From positions 85,135-149,134 of the forward strand of contig VRVR01000058.1 of the NCBI GenBank assembly GCA_009859145.1: DNA of 64,000 bases. Reading direction: 5' to 3'. A program made the translations under genes and the position numbers. The DNA is from Andalucia godoyi. Taxonomy: Eukaryota > Discoba > Jakobea > Jakobida > Andaluciidae. Shown here one piece after another: positions 1 to 8,601 of this stretch (within the stretch, counting starts at the first letter, position 1; each line of letters starts with the position of its first letter). The notes below the pieces were generated by a model, which had not been told where the DNA came from, made no database searches, and saw nothing but the letters and a program-made list of their open reading frames with translations.

Positions 1-985
1 GCATCGCATCCGAACAGCCTGAAATGACTCGCATCCGGTTTCGATCCACTGAACTGTTCCACGGGAGTCTTGTTTCCGAGAGCAGCATCTGGACAGCGAT
101 TCTTCACATGCACTGCAGTTGCGACTGCATCAAACCAGAATAACTTGTCCACCGTGCATGCTGCAACATCGTTCTTGACATCTCCATTACCGAACCATTG
201 CTGCGTGCTGCCATTCCGTTTTGTTGCGGTGTGTACGTAGCCGACCTTTGGTGCACGATGCCTGCTTCTCCTCGGACTCATATTCCCCCTCCGTTGTCTG
301 ACCTGAATATCTTGATCTTCCGCCCGGTCTGAGTCCCACCATTGCCTTGAACTCCTTGAACCTAACGATCACCTCACTCTTGGCCCTTAATGCATAAACC
401 CATATCATCCAAGAATAGTCATCCACAAACTCCACATAGTATAGGTATCCCGAGTACGTTGCTATGGACATTGGACCGACAACATTCGAGTGGACCAGGT
501 CCAGAACATCACGAACGCCACTGTGATCAGCCGCTCTGGGAACATTTGCTGCATGCTGCTTACCTTCCAGACATACTTCGCAAAAACTCATCTCCTTTTC
601 AATGTGAGCAGTGCCCAGACCTGCCACCATCTCACGAGTTTTCATTTGCAAGATTGCCGACGGAGCAATGTGGCCCATGCGACGGTGCCACAATTCTGTC
701 TCCGCACTTCCGTTTGCCACCGCGAATGCACGAGCAGACGAACACACAATGCCTCCTTCAGCATCCACAATCTTTCATTTTCCTTCTTCGAACATTGTTC
801 GGTATCCGCGGTCCATTAAATGGGCCACCGACAACAAATTTGTATTCAGATCAGGAATATGTAAGACACTATTCGACAACCTTGCACATCTTTTCACCAT
901 CTCGCAACAACAACTCGACACATCCACTACCGACTATTTTCGCGGCTTTTCCATCCACCATTCTGACCGATCTACCCTGCACTGT
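1..985 (-). pseudogene. Degenerate Ty1/Copia retrotransposon pol (protease end, GAG-pre-integrase, integrase)
   Basis: Read on the minus strand, this runs from the end of an aspartic-protease region (about 985-775, with a motif NTNLLSVAHLMDRGY) through a GAG-pre-integrase zinc-knuckle segment (LWHRRMGHI near 690, then CEVC and GK) into a Copia integrase core (VDDYSW near 430; SDNGG near 280; TPQQNGM near 215; the integrase tail ending FRLFGC at the window edge). The order protease, GAG-pre-integrase, integrase is the Ty1/Copia order. The frame is broken: there is a shift near 870, a stop just upstream of 768, and further shifts around 330-190, so no functional polyprotein is possible. The reverse transcriptase half would lie before base 1. 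The identification is firm; the copy is dead. Confidence 0.9.
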
Positions 986-1206
986 TGAGTAACAGTGTCT
1001 GAACTGACTACATTCAACTGCATTTGACGTACTTATGACGTATTCAATGACGTATGAGGTTATAGGAGAGAAGTGCTCTGAGTTTGTATTTAAGGAGCTG
1101 TTTGTTTATTTGTTTATTTGTCTGTTTTTGTTTTCTCTCTATAATAAATCACACACAAAACTATCTTTTATTATCCCTGGTTATATCTTTAACTGGATAT
1201 ATTACA
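983..1206 (+). mobile_element. Probable Copia-type LTR (solo or 5' LTR of a truncated element)
   Basis: A 224-bp segment begins TGTTGAGTAAC and ends ATATTACA, giving the TG...CA ends of Copia LTRs. It carries a TATA-like TATTTAAGG near 1086 and a polyadenylation signal AATAAA near 1143, in the order expected of U3-R-U5. It starts exactly where protease homology of the opposite-strand Copia remnant stops. About 7 bases after the end lies TGCCATCAGAAG, which resembles the initiator-tRNA primer site TGGTATCAGAGC only weakly (8 of 12). No second copy is present in the window, so LTR identity is inferred from ends and internal signals. Confidence 0.5.
1025..1053 (+). promoter_or_regulatory. Three TGACGT (CRE/bZIP-type) sites at helical spacing
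   Basis: TGACGT occurs at 1025-1030, 1036-1041 and 1048-1053, spaced 11 and 12 bases apart, all in one orientation and about 35-60 bases upstream of the TATA-like box of the putative LTR. TGACGT is the core bound by CREB/ATF/TGA-type bZIP factors. The arrangement looks like a U3 enhancer. Function is inferred. Confidence 0.45.
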
Positions 1207-2299
1207 ATAAAGATGCCATCAGAAGATCTGTCCGGCAGCTGCAAAATCGTCAATGTCAAACCGCCTTGTCCATTATGCATGTGAACAGTGATAGAGGAAC
1301 TTCTTCCGATATTCGCTAGCGGTGTGAATCCTGCAGGGTGGAAAATGAGGAAACAAACACTTCGCAGCTGATTTTATAGAATATTCCAAAGTTTTGTTCT
1401 GCAGAATTTGACGGGCACACTCACGCGTTTCGCAGCCGAATTGTTGACCCGCTGGTAAGCTGGATGTTGAAATCAAAATATATCACCATTTGTCAGCCGA
1501 TTCTGACAAGTTCTCCCCGAGGGCTGACGGAATCCCAGAAGGTGTCTACTCGAATTTTCTCGGAAGGCCGTCTTGTCTTACAACACTTTGAGAAGTGGAA
1601 ATGCGGCCACGCACTGCTGGTTTCAGACACATCCGATCCGTGTTCAGAACTGAAGTGCGTAAAAATGCTTCACGGTATTTGCTTACACTGTCATTAATTT
1701 TTGTGAAATTTGCGTTCATCTTATCCCCAAGTAGTTGACAGATTCTTCGACACGGTGGTTGTCATTTCTGCATTCTGTCTTGCACGAAATTCAATAGAAT
1801 GATTCTCATTCATGTGGTGTTCCTCCCGCTAAATCGCGCGTTTTTATCTGCACTGACGTTCTTGTTGTTCGTTTTTTAAACCTGCAGTGCAGTCTTTGGC
1901 CAAACCGCATTTGGCGCGGTTACAAATGGCACTCGAAGTGAGGATTTTCCTAGTTTGACGTTTCCCGCGATCTGAATGCTTGCCACGGAACTGCCGTGTG
2001 TTACTTCGCGGATCTCCTGCTTCGGTATTCATCCTGTCTTGTTTCCGTCCGAGTCTTCGTTTGACGCTCGTTGGATTTCTCAGGATTTTTGTCACTGTGC
2101 TGAAGAGTTGGTTGACCAATTGCCGTCGACAACGAGGTCTGAGTGAAAAATTCTTATCAAAAGGCATTTTACATTCGGAGGAAGACGGAATTTTTGTCCA
2201 ACCTCGGAACATCTTCTTCACGAACCGTCAATTTCTTCCCCCTTCGTTACTCCTGAAAAAGCAAGATCTATGACAATAGCAAACCGCACCATCCTGATT
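1207..2299. other. Stretch without a recognised gene
   Basis: After the putative LTR a short frame opens at 1213, encoding about two dozen residues before a stop; it could be the start of a truncated gag. The minus strand carries a basic 122-codon frame (ATG at 2212, stop at 1844) with no recognised domain. Several short frames overlap it on the other strand. I see no RNA gene. The region is probably decayed element sequence plus the 3' flank of the NHL gene. Confidence 0.4.
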
Positions 2300-4054
2300 T
2301 CAAGGCGGCAATTCGTCAGTATTCAGCACGATTTGTTGCATCGTCTCGCACAATTTCATCACTTGCTTCATGACCGCTTTTAATCGAGCATTTTCTTCTC
2401 GCAGATCATCCATTTCTTGCGCCATGGAATTGCATGAGGACTGATATTCTTCTTGAAATCGCATTAGTTCCGCGCGTCGTGCGTCCCAGACTGCTTCGAA
2501 CTGTCTTCTTCGTTCTTCGTTTTCCGTCGGATTCAAATTCGAATCACCACTTTTTTTCCGAGACGAAGACAAGTTCACCACCTTGGTGATGGCAACTTGG
2601 TGAAAATGATACACACAGGCCTTTTCCAAGGATGAGAGCCATCGTAATAAGATTGCCACACATTTGTGGGACGCCTGCATCGGTGAACTGCCAACGGCGC
2701 CCAGTCGACGGACCTGCTGCTTCAGAATTCGAAACTGAGCATCTGCAAGATGACACGGATGAAGTTCGTGAACCACAAGACGGAAATCGGCTGTCCTCCG
2801 AACCTCCGACCATGTTAAATTGTCGCGTCCAACCAACTGTCCAACCAGATCGACGATCAGTGCAAGGAGTTTAGGTGGAGTTGACCATGACCGGATCTCT
2901 GTCCACAGAAACTCTGAAAACTCCTCACGAACGTACAACTGAAAAGGTTCATTCGTGGGGTGTTTTCGGTAGCGAGGACCTCGGAGTTTCTTCAAAATTG
3001 CGGCCAATGATGGGCCAAGAGATGGCTCCTTTGTGGAAACAGCGGCGTTGGCTCGCACTGAATTCAGCAACCGGAGTTCAAAGATATCGGCTGGAATGAC
3101 CTTTGTCGCATAAACAGAATGCGAGTCTAAATCGGAAATGTAAAGTCTTCTGGAATGCACATCATACGTCAAATCATAAGGAGATTGCAAGACGGAAGCA
3201 GGAGCGACTGGGTGATGGAACTTCAGGGAAAAGCTGCGGACATCAACAATCAAGGCAGAAACGGATGGATCCGTTGCCGAGCCCTTATTTCCTTCAGCAT
3301 CGAGAGTCTCCGGAGCCCTTGATGCGGCAAGATGAGACACCACCAAGCATACATAATCTGCCGTCTCCTCCAGTAACAAGCATTTTCGAGGCAGGACGAT
3401 CTGGGGATGCGTAACCGTTCCGAGCAGCACGCCATCCGCCAAGCGGACCACTAACAAACAGGATTTCCCGCTGTCGCACAAAACCATGATTCCGGACTGA
3501 GCACACACAAGGATTCCATCCAGCTCAGAATGTGGATTCTTTGTTCGGAAAAACTCGGTCGCCGTCTTGAATGCTCCGGACTGCATCGATCGCACAGCCT
3601 TCCAAACACAATGGTCATCTGTGACATATAGCACAGTGTCTTCTGAATTCCCTTGTACACATGCAGCAATGCCGTGCGATGTTGTGACATTGGATTCAAA
3701 TGCAGAAATGGAGCCTACGTACTGTTCCTTGATGAAGAATACTCTACCGGTGTCAAGTTCGGCCCCATAGACGACTCCATTGACAGGATCATAGGTCATC
3801 GCTTCTATAGCTGTGAACGCTGCTTCTCGTGCAGCTCCGTCTTTTGAACCGTACGTACCGCCGCCTGCGAACGGTGAAACGGTCCCAGTTGTAAGTGCCA
3901 GCGACATGACACGGTTCAGCGTCGGAGAACTAAACAATAGAGACTGGGAATCCCCCATGAATGCAAGAGAGGTTGGAGAATCCACTGGGTCCGCGGCCGA
4001 CACTGGCAGCTGGCCAGGAACCGCGGTAGAGCCATTTCCAAGTATTCGCTCCAT
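2300..4054 (-). CDS. NHL/beta-propeller repeat protein with C-terminal coiled coil
   Basis: The first true ATG is at 4054, giving 584 residues. The N-terminal half has NHL-type signatures: a VSPFAGGG blade preceded and followed by GxxxGSKDGAA, then a YDPVNGVVYGAELDTGRVFFI blade. This is the pattern of repeats that build a six-bladed propeller for protein or RNA contacts. Further degenerate blades run to about residue 320 (DVHSRRLYISDLDSHSVY). The last 80 residues are charged and heptad-rich (EEERRRQFEAVWDARRAEL, LREENARLKAV) and should form a coiled coil for oligomerisation. No RING, B-box, kinase or transmembrane segment is seen, so it is not a TRIM-NHL. It is divergent from MutY across a 230-bp spacer, so the two may share a promoter. 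Function unknown; the NHL call is fairly secure. Confidence 0.65.
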   Translation of the reverse strand: MERILGNGSTAVPGQLPVSAADPVDSPTSLAFMGDSQSLLFSSPTLNRVMSLALTTGTVSPFAGGGTYGSKDGAAREAAFTAIEAMTYDPVNGVVYGAELDTGRVFFIKEQYVGSISAFESNVTTSHGIAACVQGNSEDTVLYVTDDHCVWKAVRSMQSGAFKTATEFFRTKNPHSELDGILVCAQSGIMVLCDSGKSCLLVVRLADGVLLGTVTHPQIVLPRKCLLLEETADYVCLVVSHLAASRAPETLDAEGNKGSATDPSVSALIVDVRSFSLKFHHPVAPASVLQSPYDLTYDVHSRRLYISDLDSHSVYATKVIPADIFELRLLNSVRANAAVSTKEPSLGPSLAAILKKLRGPRYRKHPTNEPFQLYVREEFSEFLWTEIRSWSTPPKLLALIVDLVGQLVGRDNLTWSEVRRTADFRLVVHELHPCHLADAQFRILKQQVRRLGAVGSSPMQASHKCVAILLRWLSSLEKACVYHFHQVAITKVVNLSSSRKKSGDSNLNPTENEERRRQFEAVWDARRAELMRFQEEYQSSCNSMAQEMDDLREENARLKAVMKQVMKLCETMQQIVLNTDELPP

Positions 4055-4282
4055 ACCAGCACACACCCACCTCTCCTCAAATGAAATATTCTTGAATTAT
4101 GAACGGAACGGAAAATACGACTGAGCGCGTGTTCGTTGTTCCTTCTGCGGAGGGGACCGCTTATGGGTGCTTCCCAGTCGACTTTCATCGACCATGTGCT
4201 TCCTTAGCTTGTCATCAAAAGCGATTGCCTCTTCGGTGCTTCCGTCGGGTTCACGGTTGGTGGGTGTGCTGTTTCGTAGTGC

Positions 4283-5791
4283 ATGTTTGGGTGTGGCTGT
4301 CTGCGTCGTCTCTTATACAACCGAAGTAGGCTCTTCTTCTCTGATTCAGCACCGCTTCGAGCTGCCATGTCAAAGCGCACGGACCCTCCTGCAGTGCACT
4401 CGGACTCGGATGAATCCGAGGAGATTGATCTGGATGACGGGGTCCCGATTGACCCCTCTCAGGACTACTCGCGGTTCCTGACTCCAGTCCTGGTGTCAGA
4501 GTTCCAGCAGAAGCTTCTTGCGTGGTATGACAAATCCTGTCGGAATCTTCCGTGGAGAATTCCGCCTCCGAACTTTTCGGCGACTCTGCTGGAATCTCGA
4601 AAGGCAAAGACAAATCATCCGTTGCACGAAGTGGAGGACATTGGATATCACGTGTGGGTGTCCGAAGTGATGTTGCAGCAAACCCGCGTGGCCGCAGTCA
4701 TCGATTATTACAAAAAATGGATGAAGCAGTTTCCTACTGCCGCGTCCTTGGCTGCTGCGTCGCTGGATCAGGTTAATGCGGCCTGGCAGGGATTAGGGTA
4801 CTATCGCAGAGCCAAGTTGTTACATGAGGGCGCGCAGCGCGTGGTATCAGAGTATTCCGGAAACCTTCCGCGAAATTCTTCAATGCTCGAAGACATACCA
4901 GGCATCGGAAAGTACACTGCAGGCGCTGTTGCTTCGATTGCTTATGGCGAGCCCGCTCCTGTTGTTGACGGGAATGTTCTTCGAGTGTATTCGAGGCTTT
5001 TTGCAATTGGTGATGACATCAAGGCTCCAGCAACGGTCAAAAAGTTTTGGGCACTAGCCGGGAAACTCGTTCATTCTCAACGACCGGGAGACTTTAATCA
5101 GTCTCTCATGGAACTCGGGGCTGTTGTCTGTGTTCCCAAGCAACCCGCTTGTATGCGATGTCCTGTGAAATCCCTTTGTCGTGCGTATGCTAGTGCTGAA
5201 GTGCAAATGTATCCTGTTGCATCCAAGAAAGCAGCACAGCGGCGACAGACCGTGAACGTTTTCATTTTGCGTGATGGTGATCAGTACCTGTTGCATCAGA
5301 GACCGGAAACCGGGTTGCTAGCCGGCATGTGGGAGTTTCCTTGTGTTCTGACCAGCAGTACGGAACATAGCCGTGAAAATGACCCCGAAATGGTTCCCTA
5401 TGCACTGCTCAACAATCTTAGGGTTCCGGTTCTGTACAAGGGTGCGTACATCCATATTTTTTCGCACATTCGGCAGCTGTTGCATGTGCACCTTGTGGAT
5501 ATTTCTGACGATGCAAATGTTCGCATTTCCATTGATTCTGCAATATTGGGTATGCGAGAGAGGAAATGGGTATCAAGAGACGAAATGCGGAAGGTAGCGG
5601 TTGCCACGGTTATGAAGCGTGTGCTCGACGTCGCTTTGGGTGTCCTGCCGTCTGTTTCTCTGGACAAGAAGAATTCAAATGAGGTTTCGGTGAAAACCGA
5701 CGCTGCTTCAACTGGTGCACAGCTTTCTCACGGGCAAAAGAGTATTCAAGATTTCTTCTCCTCCCCTGCAGTGAAACGTGCTCGAAGATGA
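4283..5791 (+). CDS. MUTYH: A/G-specific adenine DNA glycosylase (MutY/MUTYH)
   Basis: This enzyme removes adenine paired with 8-oxoguanine in base excision repair. The catalytic core is complete: WYDKSCRNLPWR; catalytic Glu128 in SEVMLQQT; the helix-hairpin-helix EDIPGIGKYTAG around 203; the catalytic Asp229 in VVDGNVLRV; and the 4Fe-4S ligands Cys283, 290, 293 and 299 (C-x6-C-x2-C-x5-C). A NUDIX-like 8-oxoG recognition domain follows from about residue 330. The C terminus ends in QKSIQDFF (485-492), a textbook PIP box for PCNA, then a basic KRARR. There are two in-frame starts: ATG 4283 adds a 28-residue Arg-rich, acid-free leader typical of mitochondrial targeting, and ATG 4367 starts MSKRTD and would give the nuclear form. 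Length is usual for eukaryotic MUTYH. Confidence 0.96.
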   Translation: MFGCGCLRRLLYNRSRLFFSDSAPLRAAMSKRTDPPAVHSDSDESEEIDLDDGVPIDPSQDYSRFLTPVLVSEFQQKLLAWYDKSCRNLPWRIPPPNFSATLLESRKAKTNHPLHEVEDIGYHVWVSEVMLQQTRVAAVIDYYKKWMKQFPTAASLAAASLDQVNAAWQGLGYYRRAKLLHEGAQRVVSEYSGNLPRNSSMLEDIPGIGKYTAGAVASIAYGEPAPVVDGNVLRVYSRLFAIGDDIKAPATVKKFWALAGKLVHSQRPGDFNQSLMELGAVVCVPKQPACMRCPVKSLCRAYASAEVQMYPVASKKAAQRRQTVNVFILRDGDQYLLHQRPETGLLAGMWEFPCVLTSSTEHSRENDPEMVPYALLNNLRVPVLYKGAYIHIFSHIRQLLHVHLVDISDDANVRISIDSAILGMRERKWVSRDEMRKVAVATVMKRVLDVALGVLPSVSLDKKNSNEVSVKTDAASTGAQLSHGQKSIQDFFSSPAVKRARR

Positions 5792-5937
5792 TTAAATGTG
5801 TTGCGATTTTTTTCGTGCTTGTAATTTTCGCCTACTCAACAACCAGTGTTCACCTCTGTCACGTCACTGTTCCCACTCTGTCGTGGTAAGCAATTAAAAA
5901 AGTCCTCTGCAGGAAAATACATAATAGTCGAGAACAT

Positions 5938-6174
5938 AACTGATTCCATCGCGCAGCGATCACTTGCACTGCACAAAAAGCACCGTGCTCCAGAGTCTTC
6001 GTGCAGGTGGCGATCCCTGCATGCAGCACGCACAACTCACGCAGCTGGAGCAGACTGTCGGAGGTCAGGAATACGTCATTCTTCCTTTGTCGGTACGTAC
6101 GCATTCAAGGTTGCTCTTGAGGTAATTAAAGCCGAGCCAACGTTCAGAAGAACAAATTGCGCAAAGGACGATGA
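5938..6174 (+). CDS. Candidate small spliced gene (partial model, two exons)
   Basis: Downstream of MutY a plus-strand frame is open from about 5938 to 6092, encoding ...VLQSLRAGGDPCMQHAQL and ending EYVILPLS. It meets a good donor, GTACGT, at 6093. A 55-base intron would end TTCAG at 6147, and the next exon continues in frame for eight codons (KNKLRKGR) to TGA at 6174. Phase is conserved at the junction. The 5' part is unresolved: a second donor (GTAAGC at 5886) and acceptors near 5995 and 6007 suggest at least one more exon. I do not recognise the protein. It sits between the convergent MutY and bromodomain genes. It could equally be untranslated or chance sequence. Confidence 0.3.
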
Positions 6175-6226
6175 AGAGAATGTCTTTATCATGTATTCTC
6201 CTGTCCCATTTTGTGTTTTTGTGCTG

Positions 6227-8374
6227 TCAAGCTGGGAAGTCGGGAAGGAGAGTTGCTTCAACCAGGAGAGTCTTGAAATCAATACATAGCCGGCGACAAA
6301 ATACATCGAGAACACCGCCCAACATGTACTCATCCTCCAAGTCCCGGAAACAGGCAGAGACTTCCGAAGGGAAAAACGTCTGTTTCGTCGTGATGCGAAC
6401 CCGGATCATGACTCGACTGTCACTAATGCTCACAGGTTTTGTAAATGCATGGAATAGAACTCTAAAAGACTGGTCTGACACCGGGATTATGCGAAAATAC
6501 ACCACTCTGTTATCATGGAAAACCCGAACAAAGTGCGACTTGATGTCCTTTTGCACGGATGTCGGTAGGTCTGCGGAGAAGTTCAAGGGCACTGAACACC
6601 TACTATCAATCATGACACCGGTTTTTTCAATTGCTTCCCGACACTCCGGCATCTCGAATAAACGGATGCGTGAAACAATCTTTGTGGATGCGCTGCGAGA
6701 TAGTTTTGTAGGTCTTCTGTCAACAAGGAAAGAATCAAGATCCTCGCTCAGCATGTTGGACGCCCCACCTGAGGAACTTGCAGAGTCCTTACTCTTCTGC
6801 GAGGTCAAAAATATCGACGACAATTCACCAGGATCAAGAGGCAACGGAATTTCAGTGATAACCGAAACAGACGGAGTTTTAACGATGTCCATGGATGAAG
6901 GCGTCCGAGACAACCGGGCAGACGAGAGTGTGACTTTCAAAGTTGGCCGGGACGCCACTGGTTTGTCCTCGATTCTTACGACTTTGGGGGTCTCAGTATC
7001 AATTCGCATTTTCAATTTCAACCCAGTGCCGGAGGATACCTTGTCATCAGGGACCTGCACAGTGAGGACTGGAGGCCCCGGGGTTGGGGTTGCAGTGGAC
7101 GGGAGATATTGCTGTGCCGGAGTGGAAGTAGAAGGCGTTGCAGTTGCACGCCCAGTTGCAGGAGTTGCTGCAGAGGCAGCCTTCGGCTTTGTTTCCTTGA
7201 TACGTTCGACTTTGCAGCTGGAAAATGCTCGATGAGCTTCCTTGGCACGCAATCTATCAGTATCCGACATTGGCCCGTACGTTGCAGTGTTCAGAGGACT
7301 CGAAATCCGATCCAGAACTTCGATCAAAAACTGCACATCCCGGATGAATCCTTCAACAGTCCGATAATATCCGTTTTTGGCCCGTTCTCGAACGATGGAT
7401 GGAGTGAGATAATAGACAATGCATGGATTCCACAGGTCACCTCGAGGAATCTTTCCGTGCGAGATGGACCAGTATTCTTCTTGCTTGACAGAGAATAATC
7501 GCGCGACGAGTGCGCGAAATTCCACTTCATCGTGGCTCGGAGTTCCATCTTTTAAGCGCAAGCCATTCAACTTTTCGCGTTCTATAATCTCCTTCTCCGT
7601 GAAGCCGTCTGGGAACATTTCCCAAACGGCAACTGTTTGCAGGCCCTCTTCATTATCCCACTGGACCTGGGCAAAAGAAAAGTACGAAGGATTGGCGGAC
7701 CCCTTTCCTTTTGATATGGACAGCACTTTCCCATGAAAGAGATCTCGTCGACTGGGGTCAGTGTCTGAGGCAAACGGGACCACGATTCGATCTCCAACCG
7801 CGTATTGAAGCTCCAGTGCTCGGATGACTCGTTGCATCGGAATCATAAATTCAAGCGACGGCGGAATCACTCGGAAATCGACATCAAAAAAGGGCGCAAC
7901 CCGAACTTCAAACACCTTCTTTTTCTCGGAGCCGGGAACGTGGCATTGTAATGTGATGATCGCGACCGCCGAGAACAGCAGAGAGCCATTAATGCAGTTC
8001 AGAAAATCTTGCAAATAGATCACTTCCTGTACCGTGCATTCGCATTCGTCTGGAATAGACGCAAGTTTGGTCTCTGGGTCATACCGCTTCCTGTCTGCCG
8101 TATAGAGGTATAAAGTCAAGACATGGCCGTAATACTGCATGAAGTTAGCCTTTGAGAACAGAATCCGTTCCTGGATTTGCGGCACAAAATACAGAGACTC
8201 TTGGGCTGTGACGGGCAGCAGCCAAGTAGCACTCTCAGGAACAGCTTCAGAAGGAGCAACCACCGTCGTCATATCGCTTCTGCTGTCGTTTGGCGTTCCT
8301 CCACTGTTCCAGACAAATGACACTCTCCTTTGTCGTTTTGTTGTTGCTGTGTTTCGTGGTTCGTGGTTTTCCAT
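6227..8374 (-). CDS. BRWD/PHIP-like cryptic-Tudor plus bromodomain protein lacking WD40 repeats
   Basis: 715 residues from an ATG at 8374. Residues about 60-255 follow the segment preceding the bromodomains of BRWD1/BRWD3/PHIP (the cryptic Tudor region of PHIP that reads methylated H3K4): FVPQIQERILFS, then VGDRIVVPF, then VQWDNEEG and VWEMFP. Residues about 300-395 form a bromodomain-like helix bundle with YYLTPSIVRERAKNGYYRT and VEGFIRDVQFL; the usual acetyl-lysine Asn is not obvious, so binding may be altered. The middle (395-560) is Ser/Thr/Pro-rich and disordered. The last 120 residues are ordered but unrecognised. Animal BRWDs begin with eight WD40 repeats, absent here. Probably a chromatin reader. 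It is divergent from the GxGYxYP gene. Confidence 0.65.
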   Translation of the reverse strand: MENHEPRNTATTKRQRRVSFVWNSGGTPNDSRSDMTTVVAPSEAVPESATWLLPVTAQESLYFVPQIQERILFSKANFMQYYGHVLTLYLYTADRKRYDPETKLASIPDECECTVQEVIYLQDFLNCINGSLLFSAVAIITLQCHVPGSEKKKVFEVRVAPFFDVDFRVIPPSLEFMIPMQRVIRALELQYAVGDRIVVPFASDTDPSRRDLFHGKVLSISKGKGSANPSYFSFAQVQWDNEEGLQTVAVWEMFPDGFTEKEIIEREKLNGLRLKDGTPSHDEVEFRALVARLFSVKQEEYWSISHGKIPRGDLWNPCIVYYLTPSIVRERAKNGYYRTVEGFIRDVQFLIEVLDRISSPLNTATYGPMSDTDRLRAKEAHRAFSSCKVERIKETKPKAASAATPATGRATATPSTSTPAQQYLPSTATPTPGPPVLTVQVPDDKVSSGTGLKLKMRIDTETPKVVRIEDKPVASRPTLKVTLSSARLSRTPSSMDIVKTPSVSVITEIPLPLDPGELSSIFLTSQKSKDSASSSGGASNMLSEDLDSFLVDRRPTKLSRSASTKIVSRIRLFEMPECREAIEKTGVMIDSRCSVPLNFSADLPTSVQKDIKSHFVRVFHDNRVVYFRIIPVSDQSFRVLFHAFTKPVSISDSRVMIRVRITTKQTFFPSEVSACFRDLEDEYMLGGVLDVFCRRLCIDFKTLLVEATLLPDFPA

Positions 8375-8601
8375 CCATCGTCCAGGTGTTCACTGCCTTT
8401 GCCCCTCCTCCGAGTTTTGAGCACTCAATTGCACACTTGAGGAAAATGGTTCCGACTTTCAGGAAGTACTACTAGCTGTACTTGCTGATGGCTGTACGCG
8501 TTTTCCGCGAGCTTCCAGAGTTTCCGGAGTTTCCCGAGTGCTCAGTGCGGAACTGCAGAGGCTGGGAACGAACGGAGGGAAGGAGAGGGGCGCTGCAGAG
8601 T

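Noticed and set aside
6171-7235. 354-codon plus-strand frame
   Set aside because: Antisense of the bromodomain gene, which shows clear domains; composition is the complement of that gene.
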